A DNA stretch of 64,000 nt from an uncultured Myxococcales bacterium (GTDB taxonomy: Bacteria; Myxococcota_A; Polyangia; Polyangiales; Polyangiaceae): contig CALMUT010000016.1 in assembly GCA_937872925.1 (NCBI GenBank), forward strand, positions 1 to 64,000, given 5' to 3'. The stretch's first letter is position 1; each line of letters opens with the position of its first letter. Positions 1 to 8,100 of this stretch are shown in pieces. Both the position numbers and the translations under genes were made by a program. Below the pieces are notes generated by a model, which made no database searches, was not told the DNA's origin, and was given only the letters and a program-made list of their open reading frames with translations.

Positions 1-929
1 TGGCCCCCAGCCCGACGGGGCGGCTGCACCTGGGGCATGCCCGCAGCTTTCTGCTCGCATGGTGGAGCATTCGGTCGCGGCGCGGCACGATCCACTTGCG
101 CATGGAAGATCTCGACGGGCCACGGGTACAACCTGAAATGGTGGAGCAAGCGTTACGGGACCTGGAATGGCTGGGTCTCGACTGGGACGGCGAGGTTCTG
201 GTGCAGTCCAGCGGGCTGGCACGCATGCACGCGGCCGTTGATCGCCTAGTAGACGCCGGACACGCCTACGCCTGCGTCTGCTCGCGTGCGGACGTGCGCG
301 CCGCGCAGTCCGCCCCCCAACAGGGACAGACCGAGCAGCGCTATCCCGGCACCTGCCGGGACCGTTTCGCCTCCGTCGCGAACGCAGAGGCACAAGCGGG
401 CAAGGAAGCAGGGCTGCGCTTTCGCGTGGCGGACGGCCCCGTCGAGGTCCAAGACGCCGTCGCTGGCAGGCGCAGTTTTGACGTTGCGGCAGAGGGCGGA
501 GACTTCCACATCGCGCGGCGTGACAAGAGCCCGGCATACCAACTTTCGGTCGTGGTGGACGACGGCTACCAAGGCGTGACGGAAGTGCTGCGCGGTGACG
601 ACCTCTTGCCCAGCGCGGCGCGGCAGCAGTTGCTCCAAGAAGCTCTAGGGCTTTCGACGCCCACATGGGTGCACGTGCCCCTTGTACTGGACGCCGACGG
701 CCGACGCTTAGCGAAACGCGCGGACGATCTGAGCATGGCGGAGCTGCGTGCGGGCGGGACCGATCCACGCGCCATCGTCAGTTGGGCCGCGCGTTCTGCG
801 GGATTCGACGTGCCACCCCGTGCCGAAGCGTCGGATGTCGTGCGCGCGTATGCGCTTGAGCGACTTCCGCGCGAGCCGCTCCGGCTCAGCCGCGCTACCA
901 TCGAGAGCCTTCGCGAGGCCCGCGCATGA
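1..929 (+). CDS. gluQ: Glutamyl-Q tRNA(Asp) synthetase, 5' end missing
   Basis: Class I glutamyl-tRNA synthetase-like protein without an anticodon-binding domain. The family attaches glutamate to the queuosine base of tRNA(Asp). The reading frame is open from the first base and encodes the HIGH-type motif PSPTGRLHLGHA right at the edge, so only a few N-terminal residues are lost. The total would be about 310 residues, the size of GluQ-RS and much shorter than GltX. A zinc-site pattern (CVCSR then YPGTCR) and a KMSKS-like RRLAKRADD follow, as in this family. It ends in an ATGA overlap with the next gene. A short discriminating GltX is the main alternative but the zinc motif and length argue against it. 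Confidence 0.88.
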   Translation, partial: APSPTGRLHLGHARSFLLAWWSIRSRRGTIHLRMEDLDGPRVQPEMVEQALRDLEWLGLDWDGEVLVQSSGLARMHAAVDRLVDAGHAYACVCSRADVRAAQSAPQQGQTEQRYPGTCRDRFASVANAEAQAGKEAGLRFRVADGPVEVQDAVAGRRSFDVAAEGGDFHIARRDKSPAYQLSVVVDDGYQGVTEVLRGDDLLPSAARQQLLQEALGLSTPTWVHVPLVLDADGRRLAKRADDLSMAELRAGGTDPRAIVSWAARSAGFDVPPRAEASDVVRAYALERLPREPLRLSRATIESLREARA

Positions 930-1579
930 TCCAACGCCGACCCTTTCTCAGTCTACTGCTTTCCGCCTGGCTTCCGGCCTGGGCCGCCGCTGCGGATCCG
1001 CGACGCGTGATCTTTCTCCAGCCCCTGGGCAAAGCGCTTCCTGAAGCCGACGTCGCGCTGGTCAAGGCCGCGCTGTCGGTCTTCTACGACATGGACGTGC
1101 GCGTGGCGCCACGCCTCGGGTTGCCCAAAGCTGCGTATTACTCACCGCGCCGCCGCTACCGCGCCGAGAAGCTGCTCTCGTTCTTGGAAAAGCGCGCTCC
1201 GGCGGACGCCTACCGCGTGCTCGGCATCACCGCCGTGGACATTTCCACCACCAAGAAGCCATACAAGGACTGGGGCGTGCTGGGGCTGGCCAATGTGGAC
1301 GGTTCGAGTTGCGTGATGTCGTCCTTTCGCTGCAAGCGCAAGGCGAAGAACGCCGAACATGCGCGCCAGCGTTTCGGCAAGGTCGCGGTGCACGAGATCG
1401 GACATACCTTCGGGCTGTCGCACTGTCCGAATCGCGGCTGCCTGATGGAAGATGCAAAGGGCAGCGTGCTGACTTCCGACCGTGAGTACGACCTATGCGC
1501 CGACTGTCGGCAGAAACTGATCCGTCGCGGCTATTCCCTAGCAAGCGGCGACCCGCCCTGGCCCAAACCGAGCGCTTGA
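926..1579 (+). CDS. Secreted archaemetzincin-family zinc metalloprotease (M54)
   Basis: 217 residues. An N-terminal signal peptide (about residues 1-23, ending AWAAAA) indicates export. The catalytic region has the full archaemetzincin signature: HEIGHTFGLSH (His156, Glu157, His160, His166) followed at once by Cys167, then Cys172, Met174, and a CxxC pair at 191/194, which in archaemetzincins form a second structural zinc site. The family is common in archaea and scattered in bacteria; substrates are poorly known (aminopeptidase activity is reported for human relatives). Its ATG overlaps the gluQ stop (ATGA), so it is probably translated from the same message, an odd pairing with no obvious functional link. 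Confidence 0.88.
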   Translation: MIQRRPFLSLLLSAWLPAWAAAADPRRVIFLQPLGKALPEADVALVKAALSVFYDMDVRVAPRLGLPKAAYYSPRRRYRAEKLLSFLEKRAPADAYRVLGITAVDISTTKKPYKDWGVLGLANVDGSSCVMSSFRCKRKAKNAEHARQRFGKVAVHEIGHTFGLSHCPNRGCLMEDAKGSVLTSDREYDLCADCRQKLIRRGYSLASGDPPWPKPSA

Positions 1580-1626
1580 CCCGCGAACACGGAGCACAGC
1601 GGGACCTGCCGACCGCGAACGGCGAT

Positions 1627-2244
1627 TCAATGCACGCGGGCTTGCGTCGGCAGCTCTGATACAAGCTTCGCCTCTAACGCAGCCAGTTGTGCCAGTCGTT
1701 CGGTCGCAGCTTGCCCGAATCGGCCTTCGGCCAGCTTCACGAACAGGCTCGCGTGCCCGGCCTCGCTGCCTTCCAAGCGACGCAACCAGTCCGCGAGTTC
1801 GTCCTGTCCTCTGCGCGAAAGCTCCTGCCGCAGCAGGCGAAAACGTTCGCAAGATCGCGCTTCGATCAGCGCGCAAACCAGTAGACGGTCCAGCTTGCGC
1901 TCATCGTTTGGCGGGCGCACCAGCTTGAGCAACGCGCGTGCATAAGGATCACCTTTGTCGCGCGGTAGCGCCACGCCGCGCGCGCAAAGACGCTCGTGCA
2001 CCTGGCGAAAGTGCCCGATTTCCTCTTCGGCTAGGCGCGCCAGCGCCGTGACGAGCTCGGCGTCCTCCGGATAGTCGTTGATCAGCGCGAGGGCACTGGC
2101 AGAGGCCTTTTTCTCGCAGTGAGCGTGGTCGGCGAGGGTTGCGTCCAGGTCATCCGCGGCAACGCGAGCCCAAGATGCGTGCGTCGGTGCTTGAAGCAAT
2201 TCTTCAGCTAGATGGCGCCGCGCGGGTCCGGAAGGTTCGGTCAT
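1627..2244 (-). CDS. miaE: tRNA 2-methylthio-N6-isopentenyl adenosine hydroxylase-like protein
   Basis: 205 residues, all-helical ferritin-like diiron protein. The iron-ligand pattern of MiaE is visible: E in DHAHCEKKAS, EEIGHFRQVHERL (ExxH), ARSCERF and EAGH. MiaE hydroxylates ms2i6A37 in tRNAs that read UNN codons. It is transcribed leftward, 79 bp downstream of the metallophosphoesterase gene and convergent with the archaemetzincin gene. Family assignment is firm; whether the organism carries the preceding MiaA/MiaB steps cannot be seen here. Confidence 0.87.
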   Translation of the reverse strand: MTEPSGPARRHLAEELLQAPTHASWARVAADDLDATLADHAHCEKKASASALALINDYPEDAELVTALARLAEEEIGHFRQVHERLCARGVALPRDKGDPYARALLKLVRPPNDERKLDRLLVCALIEARSCERFRLLRQELSRRGQDELADWLRRLEGSEAGHASLFVKLAEGRFGQAATERLAQLAALEAKLVSELPTQARVH

Positions 2245-2323
2245 GAGCGAAGCAACCTACACCAAGCCGCATGCCTGCGCATCCGCGGCAATAGGTCGAC
2301 CTTGGATCCCTTCCTTCACGGTC

Positions 2324-3154
2324 TCACGCGCGGACGAGGCGGAAGACCGGCAGCTCGGGACGGCATGCGAAACGCGCCGGGAGTACACTCGTTCCAAGAC
2401 CGCGACTGACGTATGCGCGGCCCACGGGTGTGTCGTAGAACCCCGCGACGAAGCGACCGCTGCCCGGTGGCACAAGGGGTGCGAAGGGGCCGATCGTGCC
2501 CTGGCCACCATGGGTGTGTCCCGCGAGCGATAGCGAGAATCGCGGAGCGTCGGGCGCAGCACGGTCCAGAAGCGCCGGACTGTGGGTGAGCAGCAGGGCA
2601 ACCTCTGCCCGCGCTTGGGAAAAGACTCGGGGCAGATCCGGCAGGCCCGCCAGACCATCGTCGGTGCCGACTACGGAGACTCCAGACACCGTGATGCCGT
2701 CATTCACGAGCAGTTTTCCGCCCGCAGATGCATAGGCCGCATGCAGGGATTCGAGGCTGACCTTTCCCCAATGCTCCCAATTGCCAGCCAGCCCCAACAG
2801 CTCCGTGCCGCCGCCAGCGTTTCGCAGTTCGCTGCACAGCTGGCGAAGAACCGGCAAGATCTCTGGACTGTCCAGGGCGTCCCCGGTAATCACCACGAGC
2901 TGCGGCTGCACCCGTCCGACGGCCTCGACAACGCTCTGCTCGAGACTGCCAAAGGAGGACAGGTGCACATCCGTCAGTTGCACGATCGTGAAGCCTTCCA
3001 AGCTGCCGGGGCAATTCGGAATGGGGACATCATGCCGAGTGACGTCCAACCAACGCGGTTCGATGGCGAAGGCGTCGAGCGCCACGGCGCCGGCTGCCAC
3101 GGCAGCGGTCGTCGCGAAAGTGCGCCGTGACAGCTGAAGCCGTGGCTTTGTCAT
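2324..3154 (-). CDS. Tat-exported metallophosphoesterase (YaeI-like)
   Basis: 276 residues. The N-terminus carries a twin-arginine motif (SRRTFA, residues 9-14) followed by an Ala-rich hydrophobic stretch, so export in folded form by Tat is likely. Calcineurin-like phosphoesterase motifs appear in order: TDVHLSSFG (metal ligands Asp62, His64), ITGDALDS, GNWEHWG, LLTHSP and AGHTHGGQ. YaeI relatives remove phosphate from lipid A precursor-like or UDP-linked glycolipids, but the substrate here is unknown. It starts 4 bp after the stop of the site-2 protease gene, so the two probably form one transcript. Confidence 0.85.
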   Translation of the reverse strand: MTKPRLQLSRRTFATTAAVAAGAVALDAFAIEPRWLDVTRHDVPIPNCPGSLEGFTIVQLTDVHLSSFGSLEQSVVEAVGRVQPQLVVITGDALDSPEILPVLRQLCSELRNAGGGTELLGLAGNWEHWGKVSLESLHAAYASAGGKLLVNDGITVSGVSVVGTDDGLAGLPDLPRVFSQARAEVALLLTHSPALLDRAAPDAPRFSLSLAGHTHGGQGTIGPFAPLVPPGSGRFVAGFYDTPVGRAYVSRGLGTSVLPARFACRPELPVFRLVRA

Positions 3155-3158
3155 CAGG

Positions 3159-4319
3159 CTATAGCGTGCGTTCAGGGCCGCGATTGGGGAGCAGCGCTGC
3201 GCGCCACTTGCGACGTTTTGGGCGGCCCCCCGGACGCAGCAACGAAAGCGCTCGGGCGATGTCGTCCATACAGACGGCGCCCATCACGCGCGTGCCATCT
3301 ACGACCAGTACCGGTCGCCCCCCACTCTGCATCAACTGAAGGTGCACGGCGAACAGCGGATCCTCAGCCTGGGCGATGGGAAGCTCCCGGGACATGCACT
3401 CTGCGACGAACGCGTCGGGACCGCGGTGCTGCAGTCCTGTGGCGATTTGTCCCCGGGTGATCGCGCCCACGACGCCGTGGCCCAGCTTGACAACGAAAAC
3501 CGACGCCGGGTGTTGCAGAGCCAGGTGCGCCGCTGCAGCTAGGGTCGCGCCAGGCTCCAGCGTCGCAGTCGGCCCCGAAACGAGGGCGCGGACGCTGAAC
3601 TTCGAGAGCCAGGCTTTGGCCTCGACTGCTTCGCGTTCGCGCCCCGCAGCGATGAAGACGAATACGGCAATCAGCACCAGGATCGGGTTTTCCCCGAAGA
3701 CCCCCAGCAAGCCCAGCAAGGCGGCCAGGACGCGCGCGATACCCGCGGCGATCGACGTCGCCTGCAATTGTCCGAAGAGCATGCTGAGCAGAGCGCGCAG
3801 CACGCGCCCGCCGTCCATGGGCAGTGCCGGCAACATGTTGAATACGGCCAGCCCGATGTTCGCCCACAGCAGCGAGACAACAAAGGTCAAGGCGGAAGGC
3901 GGCAACAGTAGGCCGGAGTACCACAGGCCGTCCTCGAACCAGGCGCTACCAAAGAACACGCGGCCCAAGAGAAACAAGGCCCCAGCGAGCACGACGTTTA
4001 CGGCTGGTCCGGCGACGGCGATCAGAAGCTCATGCACCGGTCGCGAGGGGTCCTTGTCGAGGCGAGCCACACCACCGATTGGCAAGAGTAGGATTTCACG
4101 CACACCAACTCCGACGCTTTGAGCGACCACGCTGTGTCCGAGTTCGTGCAGTGCGACGCAGGCAAAAACGGCGGCGAGCAGCAGCACGCCGAACACGGCC
4201 CCTAGCCCGCCATGGGGCAGCCCCCATTGCACGGCGCCCAGCAGCAGCAAGAACACAAACGTGGCGTGGACCCGAATGTCGATTCCCCGAACACGGGCGA
4301 CGCGGAGAGACCAACGCAT
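3159..4319 (-). CDS. Site-2-type intramembrane zinc protease with CBS pair
   Basis: 386 residues. Several hydrophobic segments carry the S2P motifs HELGH (His58, Glu59, His62) and, about 100 residues later, NMLPALPMDGGR, the LDG-type third-ligand motif. The soluble C-terminus (about 245-365) looks like two CBS modules (for example DGTRVMGAVCMDDIARAL), which in this subfamily bind nucleotides and may control activity. The order transmembrane core then CBS matches the Rip3/SpoIVFB-like class. It is the first gene of a leftward pair with the metallophosphoesterase. Upstream lies a 19-bp tandem repeat (4379-4416). Confidence 0.85.
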   Translation of the reverse strand: MRWSLRVARVRGIDIRVHATFVFLLLLGAVQWGLPHGGLGAVFGVLLLAAVFACVALHELGHSVVAQSVGVGVREILLLPIGGVARLDKDPSRPVHELLIAVAGPAVNVVLAGALFLLGRVFFGSAWFEDGLWYSGLLLPPSALTFVVSLLWANIGLAVFNMLPALPMDGGRVLRALLSMLFGQLQATSIAAGIARVLAALLGLLGVFGENPILVLIAVFVFIAAGREREAVEAKAWLSKFSVRALVSGPTATLEPGATLAAAAHLALQHPASVFVVKLGHGVVGAITRGQIATGLQHRGPDAFVAECMSRELPIAQAEDPLFAVHLQLMQSGGRPVLVVDGTRVMGAVCMDDIARALSLLRPGGRPKRRKWRAALLPNRGPERTL

Positions 4320-4378
4320 ATGAACAACCTAAGTCGCCCAGAGCACGAGCGCGAGCCCTATGGGCCGGGAATTATTCG

Positions 4379-4416
4379 GCACTAGCGCGGGTTGATGGCA
4401 CTAGCGCGGATTGACG
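4379..4416. repeat. Two tandem 19-bp direct repeats upstream of the protease gene
   Basis: Two adjacent copies, GGCACTAGCGCGGGTTGAT and GGCACTAGCGCGGATTGAC, differ at two positions. They sit in the 125-bp gap between the end of the phosphopantetheinyl transferase gene and the start of the leftward site-2 protease gene, about 60 bp upstream of the latter. A 19-bp period is close to two helical turns, so paired binding of a regulator on one DNA face is possible. This is inference only. Confidence 0.55.
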
Positions 4417-4444
4417 GCGTAGGCCGAGCAAGGTGGGGCTGCCG

Positions 4445-5185
4445 CTACGGCTCAACAAGCGCTGCGAAATCCATCCAACGCACGTTGACCTTACGTGGCT
4501 CGGCGTCGCGGCCGCGGCGGGCGGCCAAGGACAGCTGATGGTCAGGGGTGGGAGACTGCATTTCGAACTGCCAGTCCGCCGGGTCGTCGCCGAGTGTCGC
4601 GTCGATATCAATGCGGATCGGTCCTTCAACACCGAACGCGAACTTTTCCAAAGGCAACGCAAGCCCCATTCCCCGCGCCTTGATGTAGCTTTCTTTCAAC
4701 GTCCAGTACTGAAAGAAACGCTCCCGCTGTTCGGCTTCGGGCAATGCGAGCATCGCTTCGCGCTCCGCAGCTGCGAACACGCGTTTGCTGACGGCAAGGT
4801 AGTCGACATCGCGGTGCCGCACTTCAACGTCGACGCCACAGTCGATTCCCGAATGCACCAGCACCGCAGCGAGCCCGCGAGTGTGACTGAGATTGAAGCG
4901 AAGTTCCCCAGCGGGGATCGGAGCCGCGATCTCGGGCCGTCCGTGGGGACCCACAGAATAGCGCCAGTCGGCAGGTGGCACATCGGCGTACAGGCTCAAG
5001 GTACGTCGAACCAAGGCATGCGCCACCAAGAACAAGTGGCGGTCGCGCTCGAACAGGAAGCGCCGCCAGCGTGCCGTTTCAACTGGGTCAAGCCAGCTGG
5101 CCAGTGTCTCGAGAGTGCGCGCATCCCGCAATTGGTCGACGTCGCACAACCAAACGTGGAGCTCGTCACCTAGCCGCTCTGTCAT
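4445..5185 (-). CDS. Sfp-type 4'-phosphopantetheinyl transferase of the PUFA operon
   Basis: 246 residues. Converts apo-ACP to holo-ACP by moving phosphopantetheine from CoA to the ACP serine. Sfp/AcpT-type motifs are present: NLSHT (98-102), GVDVE (Asp119, Glu121, magnesium ligands) and WTLKESYIK (Trp161, Lys164, Glu165, Lys169). Its start overlaps the pfa3 stop by 4 bp (ATGA), so it is translationally coupled and almost certainly serves the three ACPs of Pfa2. This is the role of PfaE in marine bacteria and of the transferase used with myxobacterial pfa1-3 clusters. Confidence 0.92.
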   Translation of the reverse strand: MTERLGDELHVWLCDVDQLRDARTLETLASWLDPVETARWRRFLFERDRHLFLVAHALVRRTLSLYADVPPADWRYSVGPHGRPEIAAPIPAGELRFNLSHTRGLAAVLVHSGIDCGVDVEVRHRDVDYLAVSKRVFAAAEREAMLALPEAEQRERFFQYWTLKESYIKARGMGLALPLEKFAFGVEGPIRIDIDATLGDDPADWQFEMQSPTPDHQLSLAARRGRDAEPRKVNVRWMDFAALVEP

Positions 5186-8100
5186 GCCCCTTTTCCGGAT
5201 AGCCGCGAAGCCAGGCGTGCCAGCCAGGGATCGGAAAGCACCGCCCCCGCCCGGATCCCGTCAAGCAGTCGCTCTGTTTCCGCGCTCGGCTCGGAGACTT
5301 GTTCCAAAATCCGAAAGAACACCGCCTCCACTTCGGAGGTTTGAGTCTGGCGCTGCCACTCGGTAACGGCGTCGGAAAAAGCAATGTCGGGGCTATTCGG
5401 GCGCTCGTCTTCCGCGGGCTCACCCAGAGCGGCAATGGCGTCAAGCACGTGGGCCGCGCGTGCCGCGTAGGGCAGCGCCCGCAGCTCCTCGGCTTCGATG
5501 GGCCGCCCGAGGAAGTAGTCTTGAGCTGCGTGGCCATGAGGGAACTCTAGCTTGCCGACTACGGGTGTCACTGGCAGCCCACCGGAGAAACGAATGGGCA
5601 CGATCGGCAAGTCCAGCTCAAGTGCCAGATCGAGGAATACGGAACTCAACTTGGTGGTCGTTTCACGGCAGCTCTGGCTGCGAGTGCCTTGGGGATGTAG
5701 GAACAGCGAGCGATCTCCCCGGGAAAGCTGCGGCTTCAGCCCGCTGATGATCTCGAACATTGACTCGGGGCGCCCCTGATCGAAGTACAGGATTGAGCCC
5801 GGGTCCCGAGAACCCGGATGGGAAAACATATGCCGCAAGATCCAACCAATCCAACGCTTTTCGTGCTTGGCATTGGCCATGGTCACTACGGAGCGACCGG
5901 TGAGTCCGCTCAAGATATTCGTGATCAGCAGGGACTCAATCTGCACCTGGTGATTGCCGAGGAAGAGCGCGCTACGCGCTTCAAGGGAACGAAAGGCCTC
6001 GGGATCGGCCAGAACGACACGGCGCACGTACTTCTTCAATAAACCTTCCCATAGGTCGCGACCGAGCCATGGATCGCTCATGCCCAGGGCTTGGTCCCAG
6101 AAGGCACGCAGCGGCGTGGGGTCCAGGGTCCGCCGTGCCGGATCCGTATCGCGAACGACAACGTCCCTGCCCTCCCGAACGCTGTGCACTGCAAACGCAT
6201 TCAAGGGCAGCGCGCCGGGAACGTGCGCAGGGTGGATGCCCTCGCGAGCTGCCACATGTTCGAGCACGGCGATGCGTTCCGCGTCGGTGGTTCCGTAGAT
6301 GCCGACAATGGTGCCAGGCATCCAGTCACTGGCTTCCACCTCGGGTTGACTCAGTCGAGTCTCCGCGCCGTCGCTGCGCGACAAACGCACTCCCGGTACG
6401 AAGTGTTTGTCTCGCAGGAACGCCCGGCGCTCGCTCGGAGCGGCGGCACCCAGCGGTCCCTTGGGAAAGCACGCCTCCACGAGAGAAAATTCGGCCCAGA
6501 CGCGCCCGTCGGCGCTGAGCTGCACGCGGAACCGAGGCAGATCCGGCGCGGCCAAGAACCCGTCAAAGCGCACTTCGCAACGCACTGGGCCAGCCGTCGG
6601 CGTCGGAGCGTAGAGCTCCAGCTCTAAGATGCGCGCTGGATAGGCGACTTTGTCCTCGCTGATCTGCGAGCTCCAGCTGTGCAGCGCGTCGTGGGGGATC
6701 CCGTGCAGCGCCGCGTCGAGCAACGCAGGGTGCAGCTTGCCGATCGGCACCGCGCCGGCACCAGCGTCGAGCACACTGGAAACCCCGCTATCCGAGCGGG
6801 CAGCGCGTTCGAGCAAGTGAAACGCTTCGCCGTGAAACAGCGCGCCGGACGCGTATGGGTCTTCCAGGGCCGGAGCCTTGAATGGGGTGAGGGCAGCCGG
6901 GGGCGGCTTGTAGTCGCCGGTCAACACTCGTGCGCTAGCCACCTCCGTGGCCTTCGCGTTGAGGTCGTCGCGGGGGGTCGACCACAAAGTCACGTGGGTT
7001 GCCGTTCCGCGCGCCTCGCAAGTGGTGTGAAAGCTCCGTGGCCCAGTGAAGTCCAGCCAGCCCTTGACCTGCACGTCTTTGAGACCCGTAACTTTTCCTT
7101 CGACTCCGCCTGCAAGCAGCTCGACGACGTGCATCAGAGGGAGCGCCGGACGGTTCCAAGTTGGGCAGTGGTCTTGGATCCATCGATCGCGCTGCGGATC
7201 GATGACGATCGCCCCCCGAGGCACGGACCCTCCCGCAGCGACGTCACCAAGAGGCACATGGCGCTGCTTGTCCTGGCGCTCTGCAGCGCCGGCCACGATG
7301 CGCATCGCCAACTTGGATGCGTCATAGATGCGAATGCCATCCACCCACAAGGACGCATCGCAGACCGCGAAAGGGCCCCGGTCATCCCGGCCGACTTCAG
7401 TGATCTCGATGACCGAGGTGACGCGCTTGTTCTTCGGGACAACCTGCCCCCGATACTTCCAGGTCATCGGCAATCCGATCGCAATGGGCTCGAAGCGCGG
7501 TCCTTCAATGCCGTCAGCCATGCCGGTCTGCAGCATGAAACACTGCAAGAGCTGGATCAGAGCTTCAATGCCTAGGGAGCCGGGCTGAACCGGGTCCTGG
7601 AAGAAGTGTGCTTTGAAGTACCAATCCGAGGCATGCACGTCCTTGACGCCACGCATCGCACCGAGGCCAGCTTTGCCACCCTCCGGCCAAAAGCCCTCGA
7701 TGCGATTGAGCATGTCGAGCTTCGAATTCGGCAGGCGCGCTCCGCCGCGATAGAAGACGTCGGGACGTGTGTCGAGGTCGACGAGGAAGTCACTTGGCGC
7801 AACCAGCAACTCTCGCTGCGCATCCGAAACGGGCAAACCGACCTGATTGTCAAAGGCGCTCGGAGGGAAGAACCCGAATACGGTCTTCATATCGTATACG
7901 AGCGTGCTGGACTGATGCACCTCCACGTCGAAGCTCACGATGATCATGCCGGCGCTGTTGGAGACCGCAGTGAGTTGGGCGGTGGTGCGCAGACACGACG
8001 CATCCTCGAAAATCTCGACATGCTGGGTGCCGGTACCATCCAAATTGCGGAACAAGAGGTCCGTCTCGATCGTGAGGGCACATCCCACATAGCTCGCGAG

